In this document: positions 12,821-25,600 of the stretch, piece after piece
Numbering within the stretch: the stretch's first letter is position 1
Layout of the letters: each line of letters opens with the position of its first letter
NCBI GenBank assembly: GCA_018340375.1
Contig: JAFFJZ010000002.1
Span: 25,376,001-25,440,000 of the forward strand
DNA from: Gonatopus flavifemur
Lineage: Eukaryota > Arthropoda > Insecta > Hymenoptera > Dryinidae
Direction of reading: 5' to 3'
DNA length: 64,000 bases
The notes under the pieces: generated by a model
Seen by the model: the letters and a program-made list of their open reading frames with translations, nothing else
Database searches by the model: none
What the model was told of the DNA's origin: nothing
Position numbers and translations under genes: made by a program

Positions 12821-13086
12821 CATGGAAAACAAAGAATAGTTGCAGCAACTACTTGAATAGTCGATTTTCGACCATCTATTTAAGTATTTGCTGCAGCTAA
12901 TTAGTAGTCAGGACAAGTAACACGTTAGCTGTTTCAACTAATTCAAAATAACTCAGGTATTTACGTTAGTTAGTGCAACTATCGAGTTACTTGTCCTGAC
13001 TACTGAGTAGCTGCAGCAACTACTTAAATAGATGGTCGAGAATCGACTATTTAAGTAGTTGCTGCAACTATTTATTTCTTTCCGTG
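12821..13086. mobile_element. CATGGAAA-ended palindromic element, GTTGCTGCAGC words
   Basis: It starts CATGGAAAACAAAGAATAG and ends TTTATTTCTTTCCGTG with TA on both sides (12819-12820, 13087-13088). The two halves are almost perfect complements: AGTTGCAGCAACTACTT, ATAGTCGATT, GACCATCTATTTAAG and AGTAGTCAGGACAAGTAAC each have a mirror partner. Transcribed, it would form a hairpin of about 110 bp. There is no open frame. Confidence 0.8.
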
Positions 13087-13994
13087 TATAAATATATATT
13101 TTGAATTCACAAAAAATTGAGAATTAGACTCAACTAGTGTGTAACGATACCACCAATGATAAAATCGAATACAATTGATTTTATCGGGTATCTGCAGATT
13201 CGTGTAATGTTATGCCTTCTAAACTTCACCCCGGAGATTTGAAACAATAAAAAAGATATATTGATACACACGTTATCCACGGTGTTATTCAACCAACAAC
13301 GATTTGACGAGGAATCACTCATTCAACATGTATTTCCGTTACGGTCGGCAGCTTGTTTTGTGGAGAAACAAGCAAACCTTTTCAAGTTTTTCCACACTTT
13401 CGTTTAATATTTTGAAAGATTTCATCAATCACTGAATTACTATGATTATTTCTTGTTGTAAGAAATATTTATTCTCAAACACAAACTTCAATCATAAAAT
13501 TATTGCAATTTTTTATTTATATGTTATTAACTACATCACTGCATAAATTATCAATTTTTGACTTTTTTGTTTCACTGCCGTGGTCGAGCTCTGCTCTCTA
13601 TCACGAGTGAACATTGAGCGTCTTCATGCGCTCAGACCATTCCTCATGTACCCTGTGGATTCGTGTTCTGATGAGATTCATTTGCGCATATTAGGTTTCT
13701 TACGCGTAATTCTGTGATCAATTAGCTCACGACAACATTCTGAGCTACTTGATCACAAAAAATTATTGAATTTCATAATGTAACCAAAAATAAATTTACA
13801 TGAACATGCATATAGCACAACACGACCCGTATCGAGATTAGTCTCGAACTATTATTTCATCTAGGCATGTCTTTTTTCAATTTATATCGTATCGTGATTT
13901 TTTAGTACTCTGTACTATTACAAGTGTGTATATCACTTTGTAACCGAAGAATACACCGACTTTCCCAATCAGAAGAATCCGAATAATGCCAAAG
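13087..13994. other. Non-coding stretch, nothing recognised
   Basis: No long frame is present. Around 13570-13740 the sequence is more balanced in composition (GCCGTGGTCGAGCTC, CATGCGCTCAGACC) with AGCTCAC...GTGAGCT-like pairs, which could be the remnant of an older element. I cannot classify it. Confidence 0.3.
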
Positions 13995-14780
13995 TTGACA
14001 ACAGGTGCAGTATAGTGCCAGTATTAGGTCTTCAAAAATCGGCCAACATGTACGAGATCAGTACTGGATACACAGAAATACAGTACCTATGCCTGTACTG
14101 ATCACCCGAGTGGAAAAATTTGAACGGTTTTTGTCCTTATATTTCGTTGTTAGACCGATTTTGTCTCGATTGTTGAAGAATGCAGATAAAAACAGTACAC
14201 GGGGGGAAAGGTATCCTGAAGAATACCATAATTTATGGATTTTTGGCGTTGGTCTAAGTCGAGTCAAAATATCTACGTGAAGATACCTCTAAAAGTACTA
14301 TAATGGCTGGGATTTTTATGAGGAAGGTACCATACTTCTTTATAAAAGTCCAAGAAATTATGGGACTTTTAGAGGTTCGTTCACGTTAATATTTTGACTC
14401 GGGTCAGACCAACGCCAAAAATCCATAAATTATGGTATTTTGCAACATATCTGTTTTCTCAGTGTACTTTTCCATGATTTTAGTCTGAATTTCTCCTCCA
14501 ACGAATGAAACTGATCGAAGAGAAATTCAGATTAAAATCATAGTAAAGTACTGTTTTTGTCCGTATTATCCAACAATCAGGACAAAATCGGTCTAAAAAC
14601 GGAATAGGAGGCCAAAAACCGTCCAAGTTTCTCGATTCGGGAAACCAGTACTGAGAGCCTGATGCCGGCCAGGTACTGATCGAGTACAGGCACTGCACTG
14701 ATTGCGAATAATTCAACAGACAAATTCCAGTACCCTGCCAGTCTTGGAAAGTACTGCTGCAGTACTGCGTCTGTTGTAAA
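13995..14780. repeat. Outer foldback of CAGTACTG words, split by a nested element
   Basis: The ends TTGACAACAGGTGCAGTA and TACTGCGTCTGTTGTAAA are inverted. Both halves repeat CAGTACTG, GTACTGATC, CCAGTA and an extended inverted segment (AGACCGATTTTGTC in the left arm, GACAAAATCGGTCT in the right). The halves are separated by the 267-bp element at 14198-14464, and the arms rejoin as one palindrome when it is removed. The 91-codon frame at 14005-14280 crosses two elements and is not a gene. Confidence 0.75.
14198..14464. mobile_element. CACTGAG-type element, family A copy 1 (CCATAAATTATGG words)
   Basis: The left end CACGGGGGGAAAGGTATC and right end ACATATCTGTTTTCTCAGTG are related to the CACTGAG consensus, with TA on both sides (14196-14197, 14465-14466). 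The interior holds inverted copies of ACCATAATTTATGGATTTTT, TTGGCGTTGGTCT, GAGTCAAAATAT and CCTCTAAAAGTA. A sister of almost the same length lies at 56268-56533 with the same order of parts. It sits inside the CAGTACTG foldback; both halves of the host are intact, and TA occurs once in the reconstructed empty site. Confidence 0.85.
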
Positions 14781-16152
14781 TTTCTGGTTGAGTTATGATA
14801 ACTTCGCTACGAAATTCTAATAAAATTCTGATGAAATTCACAGTAATATATAATGAAATTGATTAAAAAGTTGGTATGTTCCTCCATTAAAATGAATACA
14901 TAATCCTCTTACCTTCTCTTCTAATATGAACAGTTTTGCTCGTTTTCTACTTTTTTCACATGGATTAGCGTGCGTCACGTACAGCTGTTGAATGGAATGT
15001 CCAATGATGGAAGTCGAAGGAGCAAAAGTTTGGCATCTCCCAGTGTGAATTAAATATGTAAGATGTATTTGCTATATCTTTCTCATACATAAAAAACATA
15101 CCATACGTAGAAATTACATATGATGGAATCTGTGCACGTAGAGACTACGCTGAGGAGCGTCAGAGTCAGGGGGTGGAAATTCAAATGAAGAATATTTGGA
15201 TGGATTTCAGTGTTACTGTACTGAAGAGCACTTGAATCAATTTTACATAAATACTGTAGCATATATACATACAATGAATCAATCATAAAAATTTCTGAAT
15301 TGGGATTAGTGTATATGTGAGGAATAATCCAATTAAGCCCTAAGATTGTGAATTTCATTGTGACATTTCGATTCTCTTCTATCGCGTTGGCAATATTCAT
15401 TTCCAGTATTCAAATAATTAACTCCCGATAATGCCCCTGACTCGTCAGATTCCAAGGTTCGTCCAGGGATGAATTGACAATAAAACAAGATGAGTTAAAT
15501 TGAATAATTTTTCATTGAAAACGAAAAGTTTTCAATGAACTGATCAAAAGGATATTATGAACATTGATTAAGAAACTAAAAAAGAATTCGATTCAACAAA
15601 AATGATTTATTCACAATCAAATTACTCACTAAACATTAGAATTATTAATCGCCGGATAACGGCTATCAGACTCGAACTAATGGTAATTAAGGTATTGAGA
15701 ACCTACACATTCACACATAGGCGCATAGGGATTCAAGAAATAAATCTAATATTATGATTAGAACGTAGATTCGTGACGGTAGCACAAAAATCGTGAGTCG
15801 TTGCTCTTCGTGAAGCGAGATGCACTTTAAATTAGATGATGATATGCAAATAGCACTACAAACGCGTCGAAAAAGCGCGTTACAAATTATAAATTAGAAC
15901 TAAGCACAATTAGTACGTCAAGAAGCATTCGCAACAGCAATTACTAAGGGAACAAAACGAGCATAAATCAAACCAAATCAAAGCAACGCTTCGCAACGAC
16001 TGATCTCTCGCATGTTTGAATGCTAACGCCCGTTCGTCCAAGGTGACATCAATAGCGAAAAGAGAAGATTCAAACCTAATAAATCAAATCTTCAAACCGA
16101 AGAAGAAATATTCAGAATAAACAGAACATCGATATAGAGAACAACGAATATG
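14781..16152. other. Non-coding stretch; balanced-composition block at 15420-16100
   Basis: No gene is seen. The 15420-16100 block is less A+T-rich than its surroundings (CGTCCAGGGATG, AACGCGTCGAAAAAGCGCG, ACGCCCGTTCGTCCAAGG) and reads like untranslated or long-terminal-repeat sequence. On the minus strand it runs from TGTCACCTTGG to an AATAAA near 15615. GGACGAAC occurs near both ends. I could not find a convincing 5-bp duplication, so a solo LTR is only one possibility. Confidence 0.3.
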
Positions 16153-16401
16153 CACTGTGAAAAATATTCGTGAATTTCAAAGCAGAAAAGTATGGTGAGA
16201 AACTTACAGATTGATGAATTTCCAAATTGTTTGGGAACTCACAAATTTTCTGGAAGTTTCCAAACAATTCTTGTGATTTCCCAGAAAAGATTTGTCAATT
16301 GACAAAAATTGTTTGTAATTTCACTCCCTATGTTTGTGAACTTACCAAAAAATGTTAGGTAAAAAACTTCCAAACCTTTTTTTGGAAGTTTTTTTACAGT
16401 G
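16153..16401. mobile_element. CACTGTGAAAAA element, AATTTCC words, family B copy 1
   Basis: It starts CACTGTGAAAAATATTCG and ends GTTTTTTTACAGTG. The interior repeats GAATTTCC, TTTCCAAA, GGAAGTTT and CTTACCAAA words in both orientations. It resembles 41598-41784 in ends and words. The flanking dinucleotides are TG and TA, so one base of the duplication has changed or the insertion boundary has shifted. The 65-codon minus frame is a by-product. Confidence 0.65.
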
Positions 16402-18233
16402 TACTTATAAATTTCACACACAAACATCGAATACAATGTTCAATTTTTAAATCACTTTATCCATAAAAAAGAACACAAGAAATTTATAATTATTGATTCA
16501 TCGCTCATATTCGTCATTGAACTACTAGAAACGTAAGAATTGTAATGCAGCAATACCATATTCGTATTATGATATTTCATCATTTATTTGATTTAGCTAC
16601 AATTTGATTTGATATTGTTATTTCTTCCGTCCGATTTCTCCCCTACCGAATGCAGTCATAAATCATGTTTTCTCTGTAAATAAGACGAGAGAGTAAACGT
16701 CGAGTGCATAAAGAGCAAGGCAGAAACTACTTCGTCAAGTGTTCCCGGTAGAGTGAGTTAATCGTTCCCACTGCCGTGATCCCGAAGGAATATCATGAGA
16801 AAGGAAGTGGGATGCAACGAATAAGACAAATAGGTGGGTGGCATTCCCAGTGAATAACATTTAACGTGAGAACAGAAGGGAGACTATTGTTTCGAATCAT
16901 CTGCCTTGGAAATCCTGAAGAGATGGAGAATACCGTACCGTTACATTGTAGCTCCTTCGATAAGTCGCGAACCTGTCTTTTGTAACTTGACATTCCAAAT
17001 TACCGATAACAAAGGAATAAGTTGGGGAAGAATGAACAATCAATGGCGAGAATACTTTCCACAGACAAAAAATATCAATCATGGAATCAAGATGGTCATT
17101 GAAAAAATGTTTATAGTCTACGGAAAGTGGCAAAATTCATAACTAGATTTTGTTTTCAATCCGAATGAACTATTCATGTGGTGATCCACTGATGGAGTAC
17201 CTGAAGAAAAACGTTATAGTATGGATTAGTATTTCCGTTTGCATATTGAGAACAGACTTCTTCCATGATGTTACTTAGTTGGATACTTTCTGAAAAATCA
17301 TTTTCTCTGGTACTGAGATGTAGGAAAATCATATTGTTCAGTCTCACCGACTGTTTTAATTGTAAAAAGAGAAACGACTTCACGATTCGTGCTGATAAAT
17401 GTAGTAATTTGTGATATATTGTTTTCTCCGTGCATGACTGACACAATTTCAAAACAGAAGGAAGTTAGTTATTATACAATTTCTTGTTTCCTCGACGTTC
17501 TTGAGAGGAACACGATAAAGGGATTCTAAAAGATTAATTAATGTTTAATATTCAATCTTGATTCACTATTATATGTATATGTATTATTAAATATCATTCA
17601 TTGTTTGTGCATAAATACATGGTTAGAGTTGAATGTTAGACCTGTGTATTTTATTGATTTTTCTCCATTTAATTCAAAAGAGACTGGTGTTTCTACTAAT
17701 CATGAACACCAAAAGCACAAGCAATCTCAGTCATTCATTCTGGATAAATTTTGTAAGGAATATATACGAATGAGTATGAATATATATATATATGAATTTG
17801 CACATCGTGATGAGTTTCAAATAATTGATATGATTAAAACAGTAAAATTATGAACGTTCAACAGATCGAGAAGCAGAATCGAATCATACTGGTGATTTAT
17901 TTTCACTTTGACCATGTTTGCATATGTTCATGATTTATTCGCACAACGATAAAGTTTTATTCAGCTACTGTATGATCAGCGCGTTTATTATGATGTTAAT
18001 TTCTCTGTTCATATAAAGTTTTGCACTCAATTTATTGACTGCAAAATTTCAATTAGGAGTGAACGAGCAAAAATGTTGGGAGCAATTTTTACACCAATTT
18101 ATTTGACATTCAGATTATATTAAATGACATTGATCTTATGGAACTTGAAATCAGGTGATTTCATACTTGGTATATCAATTAGTTTTTTATCATAAATACC
18201 AAGTTTGGAATGTGTTTGATTTGGTGATTACGC
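16402..18233. other. Non-coding stretch with an orphan CTCCGTG end
   Basis: Short frames (78 codons plus at 16906-17142, 92 minus at 17174-17452) have no recognisable motif. At about 17422-17433 GTTTTCTCCGTG with flanking CA looks like the right end of a CACGGAG element whose left end I cannot locate. A short TA run lies at 17781-17794. A small inverted pair (ATACTTGGTAT and ATACCAAGT) sits at about 18163-18215. Confidence 0.35.
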
Positions 18234-18235
18234 GG

Positions 18236-18347
18236 GTGGAAGAATTTTTAGAATTTTATATAATTTCTTTAAAAATATATATATATTCCATACATAAACT
18301 ATATTGAATTGTATATAAATTTTATGTAATTCTCAAAATTCTCCCAC
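18236..18347. repeat. Short A+T-rich foldback with GTGGGAGAATTTT ends
   Basis: GTGGAAGAATTTTTAGAATTT at 18237 (written in parts: GTGGAAGAAT, TTTTAGAATT) mirrors AATTCTCAAAATTCTCCCAC at the right end. The loop is an AT run (AAATATATATATATTCC). No duplication or coding is visible. Confidence 0.5.
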
Positions 18348-19885
18348 TTGGAGGAGGATGGAAGGTATTTACGGGATCTATATTTTTGCATAGAATGTGC
18401 ATCAACTTTGCATGAATTTTCGTAAAAAACATCCATAGAAAATTGATAGATATTTGATATTTTATCAAAATTCAATTAACTTTCGTATTTTTTGTATGAA
18501 AAACAATCGATTCTCCTTGGGTCTACACACTCTTTTTTCCACACCGAATAAAAATGATCGGAGTTTGCGATACTTCTTTCATGAATTAAATGAAGGGAAT
18601 GTTCTCAATTTGTCGTGGCTATCCGGAGGAAAATATAGTCATAAACGAAAAATTATTTCAATGACTTAACTTCATTGTAACTGTGTAAATCAACACTATC
18701 ACGAGAACTAAAATATCTACTTGTGTTATGAACGAATGCAATAAATATCTTTTATGCTTATTATCAACATGAAGTGCAAGAGCGCGTGGACTGTGCGGTC
18801 TTATTAACAGGTTTCTTCATCTAATTTGATTCCAGCTCATAATTTCGAATAGGGCTTTTGTATAAAATTCTCATCGAGTTTATATAAATTGTTATGAAAT
18901 ATCGATTGGAACTTGATACGAATTTCATATAAAATCCCATTGAGTCACATTATAACTCCAGTTTTAATTTATAACTAGTTCTTGCACCTGCGAGGTACGG
19001 CAGTGAAGCTGTGAAATTGTTGGAACGATAACTGTATATATGTTCGATACCTTTCACTTCATATTTTTGCAAACAAAACAATCCATGCTTGCGGACAACG
19101 AATATAAAATGATTACATTCACTTGAATCTCCCGTCTTCCATCTCTCCATCTGCCGCTTCTCGTGATTCAATTCCTAGTTATTTTTCAATAATCATTGAT
19201 TCATTTGAATAAAATTCACGAGTATTCATATCTGCAAATATTTAATTTGATGAATTCTTATGTGTTTCAGGTACGTATACTGATATCGATGATCCTCTTA
19301 TTCCACATAAACGTGAGTGAGAATTTATCCCTTCTTCCAGTTTGAACTTTTAAATCTTACGTATCATGATCGATGAATTGAGTGGCGTCGAAGTTTTTGA
19401 TTCACGTGAAGAATACAAAGAGGTATCGGTTAAAAAGTCTCATTATTCATTGGAAAGTGACTCTGTATTGTGAAGTATGAAGATATTCACGTGAAAAAAT
19501 CTCTGAAAAACTCGCAATACAAATCCAATGAAGTATGGGGCGACTTTCTAGACAAAGAAAACTCGAAATAAAGCACCACTTGCCAATAAATAATCGGATT
19601 TTTCACCACAGTTTAAATTCAATTGCATGCATTCACTGAGAGAATGTCATATTTGGAATTACTTTGAACAGATAGCAGGGAGGCAACAGATTGCAAGGTG
19701 CAGATGAAATTGTATGATCAGTGAATCGTGACTTTGAATTCACAAGCTATTCACACCCAAGAACAATATTTTTCCCGAAACAAGCTACCGGAGGTTACGT
19801 TGTGAAATGTTTCATAAAATGAAACATGAATATGAATCCTATAAAATTATTTTTCAAGATAGAATTGAATGTGGATTATATGTAA
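18348..19885. other. Non-coding stretch, nothing recognised
   Basis: Frames of 71-73 codons (18454-18669 plus, 18950-19171 minus) show no known domain. Words GTGAATTC/GAATTCAC and TTCACGTGAA occur around 19390-19500 and 19730-19750 but do not define an element. Confidence 0.35.
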
Positions 19886-20072
19886 CACTGTTAGAAATTT
19901 CTGTGTGGACCTTCAATCACATGTGATGGAAGCAATTTTTCACTCACGTGGAAGAAAAAGTTCTTGAAATTTCAATTACATTTGAATGAAAATTCAGTTA
20001 ATAATCTATACTCTTATTTAATTACAAGTGTACTTGAAAAATGAATGAAAATTCAAGGAATTTTCAACAGTG
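19886..20072. mobile_element. CACTGTT-ended element with GAAATTTC words
   Basis: The ends CACTGTTAGAAATTTC and GAATTTTCAACAGTG are inverted. The interior repeats TTGAAATTTC, AATCACATGTGATGG, CACTCACGTGG and GAAAATTCA words. The flanks are AA and TA, so the duplication is imperfect. The right 45 bp recur at 8126-8171. The 74-codon frame starting at 20041 begins inside its right arm and is not supported. Confidence 0.6.
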
Positions 20073-20362
20073 TAATCGTGCACGTGGAGAGACACTTTTT
20101 AGATTCACTGTTTATAAAAGAAGAACAATGAATCAGAAATTATTCAAATATCCCTTAAATGACCGAATGTATTTGGTGGTAGCTCATATTGATTTCACAT
20201 TTGTTTTTATTTTCTTTCAAATAATCAGTGAATATATATTTCAATTGAAATTCCGAGAAGAGTGAAATTTTATCGTGAGAACTTTTCAAGTCTTGTTGTC
20301 TCACATATTTTAATCGACTTGGTATTACCTTTCAGTTTTTTGAGGATTTCTTTTATTTTGAA

Positions 20363-20567
20363 AGGGCATTCCGTAGACCATAGAGTTACTAGATCTCTGT
20401 ACCCAGGATACTGAAAGATGTCTTAATAAAATGGAATAAAACAACCAGCCAAACTTTCTATTTGTATAGAACAAGGTCTGGCTGATTCATTTTTTCCATT
20501 TTCTCCAATTATCTACGAGTATTTTGGGTAGAAAAATCTAGTAACTCTCGCTTCTACGAAATGCTCT
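20363..20567. repeat. Foldback repeat with AGAGTTACTAGAT arms
   Basis: AGGGCATTCCGTAGA at the left pairs with TCTACGAAATGCTCT at the right; then AGAGTTACTAGATCT pairs with AATCTAGTAACTCT and TACCCAGGATACT with AGTATTTTGGGTA. An inner pair, AACCAGCCAAAC and GTCTGGCTG, extends the stem. It is non-coding. Confidence 0.65.
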
Positions 20568-22593
20568 TGAAGATCAGGAGAAATTCGATTGGCAGAATTT
20601 TCCTCTCATCCCTTCAACAATTTTGTGAAGAACGATCAGTACATGAAACGCAGATATACCCTTAAATTCTTCCGCAAATAAAATACTCTTTTTCACCCTT
20701 TTTTCCATATCGAAGTATATCTGAGAGCTCAAGAATCAATCGATACCTATCTTTCCAATCACGACTATTAGGGTACGAAAAAGTGAATCAGATATCACGA
20801 TCGAGACTGATGAAAATCCATCGCCCACATTTGTGAATCTATTTATAAACGCGTGGGTAGGGTAAAATGTATGTATGTGTTTACAAATTCTCCCCCAGTT
20901 CTTAATGTTTCCGTATAATTTCAAATGAATCTCCCGACATCCGAATGATCCTTCGATGTGATCTGATTTAATTATTCGATTGAGATTGTGCAATAACATG
21001 CAGTTCTGGATAACCAACATGCACCGTGTAATCGTTATTCGATTCATTTGATCGATACCTTATTGGATTATTCGATTGACGATACCTTCCTCTCCTATTT
21101 CATATGATCTAGTTATGAGCAAGTTATGTCATTCAAGCAGAAACAAGAACTGTATGTATTCCGTGCGAGAAATGTACCTCATTAGTCATTAGGGGTTAGT
21201 TCGTATAATTATTATCGTGTAACCGTAATTGCTCTAATTTATGATATCGATCGAAGTACTGACAGAGAGAGAGAGGTCATAATTCATTATGCAATGGAAT
21301 TGGAACGTCGAAAGGAAGAATATTTCGGAGTCGATGTGGAAAAATGAAAAATCAGTTTCATTAATTTCACCGGGGAAGTTTCATCGTGCATTCATGGATT
21401 AAAATTCATAAAAAAAACCTCGAGGCATAATGAAAATGATGTATTTGTAATAGATTTCAGTAACACAAACTGCGGTGCTTCGTCGTTTCAATATTTTTCA
21501 AACACATTTTTCGAGTTGTATGCACTTCAAAAAGCTTTTGATTAAACTCGTATTCTCCTGCGTTTCTTCGAAATTCAAATAATTTCGAAAGTTTTCGGTT
21601 GATTAATGTATGTTATGCATCATATTTTCATTGTTTGATATCAACAGAGGTATTTGATGAAGTGAAAAACAGGTATCGTAATAAATTTGGAACTCTGATT
21701 TTCAATGTAAATTGAATATAAATCATTCGACGAATTGATTACATGAAATTCTTCACATATAATGGAGATGAAGGAGTGAAAAATGAGTCGAGTTTCCTTT
21801 AATTTTGGTAATACTTGCAAACATAAATCACTAATGCGTTACGTCAGAGAAAATGAAATTTTAATCACGTACCAAACTTCACTAAAAGCGTATCTTTATA
21901 AATTGAACTCTTCAATCCACGAGAAGGAGGGAATAAAGAGGAAAGGGGAACCAGGAAAAAGTTTATGGAAGATCCGTTCACTCTTTTCATGGGCGCTGAT
22001 TCTTATTTTCACATGAGTCTTCGTCCTGCAACCCCTGATAACATTCAAAATTCAATTTATCGATCCAACGATTTCAATTCCTATCAACATTTTTAATCTC
22101 ACGTGGGAAGTTCGGAAAAGGAATAATCTCATCACAGAGTATCGAAATTGGTAATATCTAATCCCAAATCTTGGAAGAGAAACAGTTTGAAGTGATTTCC
22201 ATTCATCTCTTTTGAAGTATTCAACTATTCAATATTCACGCAATCTTATTACAAAAGAACCCAATTTTCGGAAGAGTAGTCTTTCAGGATGGCTTTACGC
22301 TCTTTTATATGGTATGAGAAAATGATTTTTATTATCTCATTCATTTTTAAAGACCCGAACGAAATTCCAATTTTCATGGTGGGAAAAGTTGCAGGTATTA
22401 CATTATTATTGTATAAAATTTTTCTGTAATTGAGAATTTGAGTTTTGCGATATTATATTATTCATAATAGCATATTCCGATGAATGAATTTTCATTCATA
22501 CGCGATCAAAATTTCAAGGAATTTTCCAAGCACGAGAGTGAAAATTGCTTCCAACGCAATTGATCGAAATTTCTAACCGTGTAGTTCGGATTA
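20568..22593. other. Non-coding stretch, nothing recognised
   Basis: A 103-codon minus frame (20736-21047) and a 77-codon plus frame (21783-22016) are the longest; neither shows a family signature. A short GAGA run lies at 21264-21275. Around 22470-22585 the words ATGAATGAATTTTCATTCAT, CAAAATTTCAAGG and GATCGAAATTTC form a foldback texture ending in CTAACCGTGTA, possibly the worn right end of an ACCGTG-type element. Confidence 0.35.
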
Positions 22594-22601
22594 CTACATG
22601 T

Positions 22602-25600
22602 TAGTGATCCCGATTCTTTGGAAAAAGAATCGATTCTGAGAATCGATTCTTTTTTCAATTTTCGATTCTAAAAAAAAAATCGATCGGCAAAAAAAAAAAT
22701 CGATTAAAAAAATCGATTCTTTTTTTGAAAAAAAAAAAAACAAAACATGAACATGATTAAACATGATTTATTTTTATAAGGTTTCAAAAAATCATCATCT
22801 CATCTCTGATCATCTAGAGTAGAGAGAGAGAGAGAGTTATTATTATGTGAGATCCGTAGGCCGTAGTTATGTTAGCTTGCTATGTTGCACACATGCAAAA
22901 ATTAAAAAAAAAACTGATTGAAACTTTGAAAAAAAGTTTTACTAAGGAAGGCTAAGCTATGCTATCATTATAGTCATCAAAATATAGTGAATTCAAAGTG
23001 ATGTGAAAGAGAGAGGACACATACATGCATTTTTTTTTATTATATATAAAAAAAAAATATAAATATGGTATGCTATGCTATACTCAATGTAATCGTCTCT
23101 CAATATTTTGTTTTCAATGATTTGCATTTTTTTTTTGTGCATTTTTTTATTTTTTTCAGTGTAAGTGTGTAGTTTTGAGAAACAAAACATGTGACCCTGT
23201 TCCATAAATATAATATTTAATTTTTATTTGGAACATGACACAACATTATTATTAAAAAATGGGAAGACGACACTTTGGATCTATTCTCTTCTTTTCTCTT
23301 ATTTTTTTTATAAGAATTATAAGAAATAAATAATCTAATGAATATTTCGGTCCTCTCTTTCACTTTGAATCACTTATATTTGGATTTTGGATGAATTTCT
23401 CCTGGTTTAGTTTTTAGAAAAGAATATGCGCCCGCTAAGTTGTGATTTTTTTTTTTTTTTTTTTTTTCTTTTGATTTTTTGGAATTTCTTGACAATCATA
23501 TATTCTTCTTTTTTTAAACTCTACTCTTTCATCACCCTAACAACGAATTCAACTCAGAAAATTTTGCTTTTTTTTCTAATATTAACAAATTCAACTCAAC
23601 TTACTCTTTAATAAAAAAAAAGTAAAACCATCCGTCAGGCTGAAAAAAGTCAATAATTTTTTTTTTTTTTTTTTTTGATCATTCGCTTGAAATATTTTTC
23701 TTCGAATGAGATCTCTTTCTTATTCTTTATTACAATTGAGTTTTTTTTTCTTTTTTTTAGAAGAAATACTGATGTAAATATATTGATATATAGATATTGT
23801 CGTTGTTGATATTATTATATATTTATATTATTACAGCATTATATATTTGATATTATTTTTTTTATTATTATTTGAGTAAATAATTCAATTCATTTGCATT
23901 TTTTTTTCAATTTTTTATATATTTTTATAAAATTCAGAAAAGTATGAAGAAAAAAATGAAATATTAATTTTATATGATTATTTTATGATTCATTATATAT
24001 ATATTCATATATACTACTATAATAATAATGATGTGATGTGTGATGTGATGATGAAGAAGAAAAATGAAATTGAATAAATATCAAATAAATGTTAAATGAA
24101 ATATTTTATTTCAAATTGGATGGTTTTCGCTTTCGATGGTTTTTTTTTTTTTTTTTCTTTTTTTTTCGTGTAAAAATAAATTCAAAAATCTTTTTCAAAA
24201 AATTCCAAAAAATAAAATATTAAATATTAGTTTCAATTCACATTGAGAATAGATTCAACAAATTTTTCAACAGTTTTCAGTGTAAGTTAGGAATGAAGTT
24301 TTCAAATGAAACAATTGAATTGAAAATTGTTCAAAAAAAAGTCTTTCTTGTGTCAAAAAATTAAAAAAATTTGTTTAATCAAGAAGTTACAATCTGTATC
24401 TCAAAAACATATCTTTCTTATTCTGGATATCAAACTATGTCCCCTGATGTACAATGAGGAAAGGGATGATGAGTTGCGGATATAGCCGGAAAAGACCTTT
24501 TCACCTTTATTTGAAAATGGAGACTAAATCTGAAAATCCACCAAATGAGGAATCCCATCAATGACCGAGTCATCCACATCCTGATCAATCCAATTCTGGT
24601 ATTCCTTATTTTTATTGAGTCCTCATCATATTCAGGGTTATGACAATGTTGGGTGGCCCTGATGACAATTTCCAGATTTTCATGAGACGGATGCCCAATT
24701 GGTTCATTTGAAGAATTGAACGTTAAAAATTGTTGCAAAAGTTATAGATTGAGATTGATTATATGTTAACATTTTTTCTAAATCCTATATTTTTTATATT
24801 TCTTCTTTTCATCCTAAATCATAATATATGAATAATTATCCATAATCGTTTTATTCAAAAAAAAAAAAAAAACAAAATTCAATTCTACATCATTGGGGTA
24901 AAATATGTAAATATATATATATATAAAAAAAAAAAATGAATAATCTATAATTAGATGATCAATAGAATGCATATAGTAGAGAGTCAAATCAAAAATCAAT
25001 AGATAAAATTTTAGATAAGAATTGAGATGATATTGTTATCGTCAACTTAGTCTTTATGGCATGAAGATGACTCGATACTCTTGTCACTTTCTTTCTCATA
25101 GATGTCTCTCCTCTCTACACCCAATATATATATCATATGTCTATTATATGAATGAGGTGATTTGCATTGCATTCAACATTTCTTTTTAGTTCCATTCATG
25201 TATCATGATGTGATAGAAAAAAAAAATGTAAAAAAACATGCCGCCAAAATGATGATTGTGATTCATGAAATATGAAATTCAAATATCCAAATTATGATTC
25301 AAATTCATGAAATTATTCACAAAAATAAATCAGATCGAATAAATTCAAAATAAATCTTGACGTTTATGATGAAAAAATTAAATATCAAATAAAAAAGAAG
25401 AAGATAATAATAAAAAGCAAAAAGATATATATTAGAGATCGAAAGCAGATATAGAAAAGAGGACAACCAGACAAGGGTGGGAACCTTATGGAGCAAAAGA
25501 CTCGAAAGAAAGAGAATCTTTTCCTTGTCTTCAAGTCATTTATTCAAAATCCTTGTTTTCAAATTTTCTTTCTTTCTCTCTCTCTTCTTCCATTTTACAT

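Noticed and set aside
14005..14280. 91-codon plus-strand frame and its 69-codon minus-strand partner
   Set aside because: Both cross the border between the CAGTACTG foldback and the nested family A element, so they are products of palindromic sequence, not genes.
15420..16100. Solo LTR of a retrotransposon
   Set aside because: Composition and an AATAAA fit, but no clean TG...CA ends with a matching 5-bp duplication could be found.
24430..24738. Coding exon on the minus strand
   Set aside because: Open for 102 codons and not homopolymeric, but no recognisable domain and it lies inside a likely transposon or poor-consensus block; noted only as a candidate.
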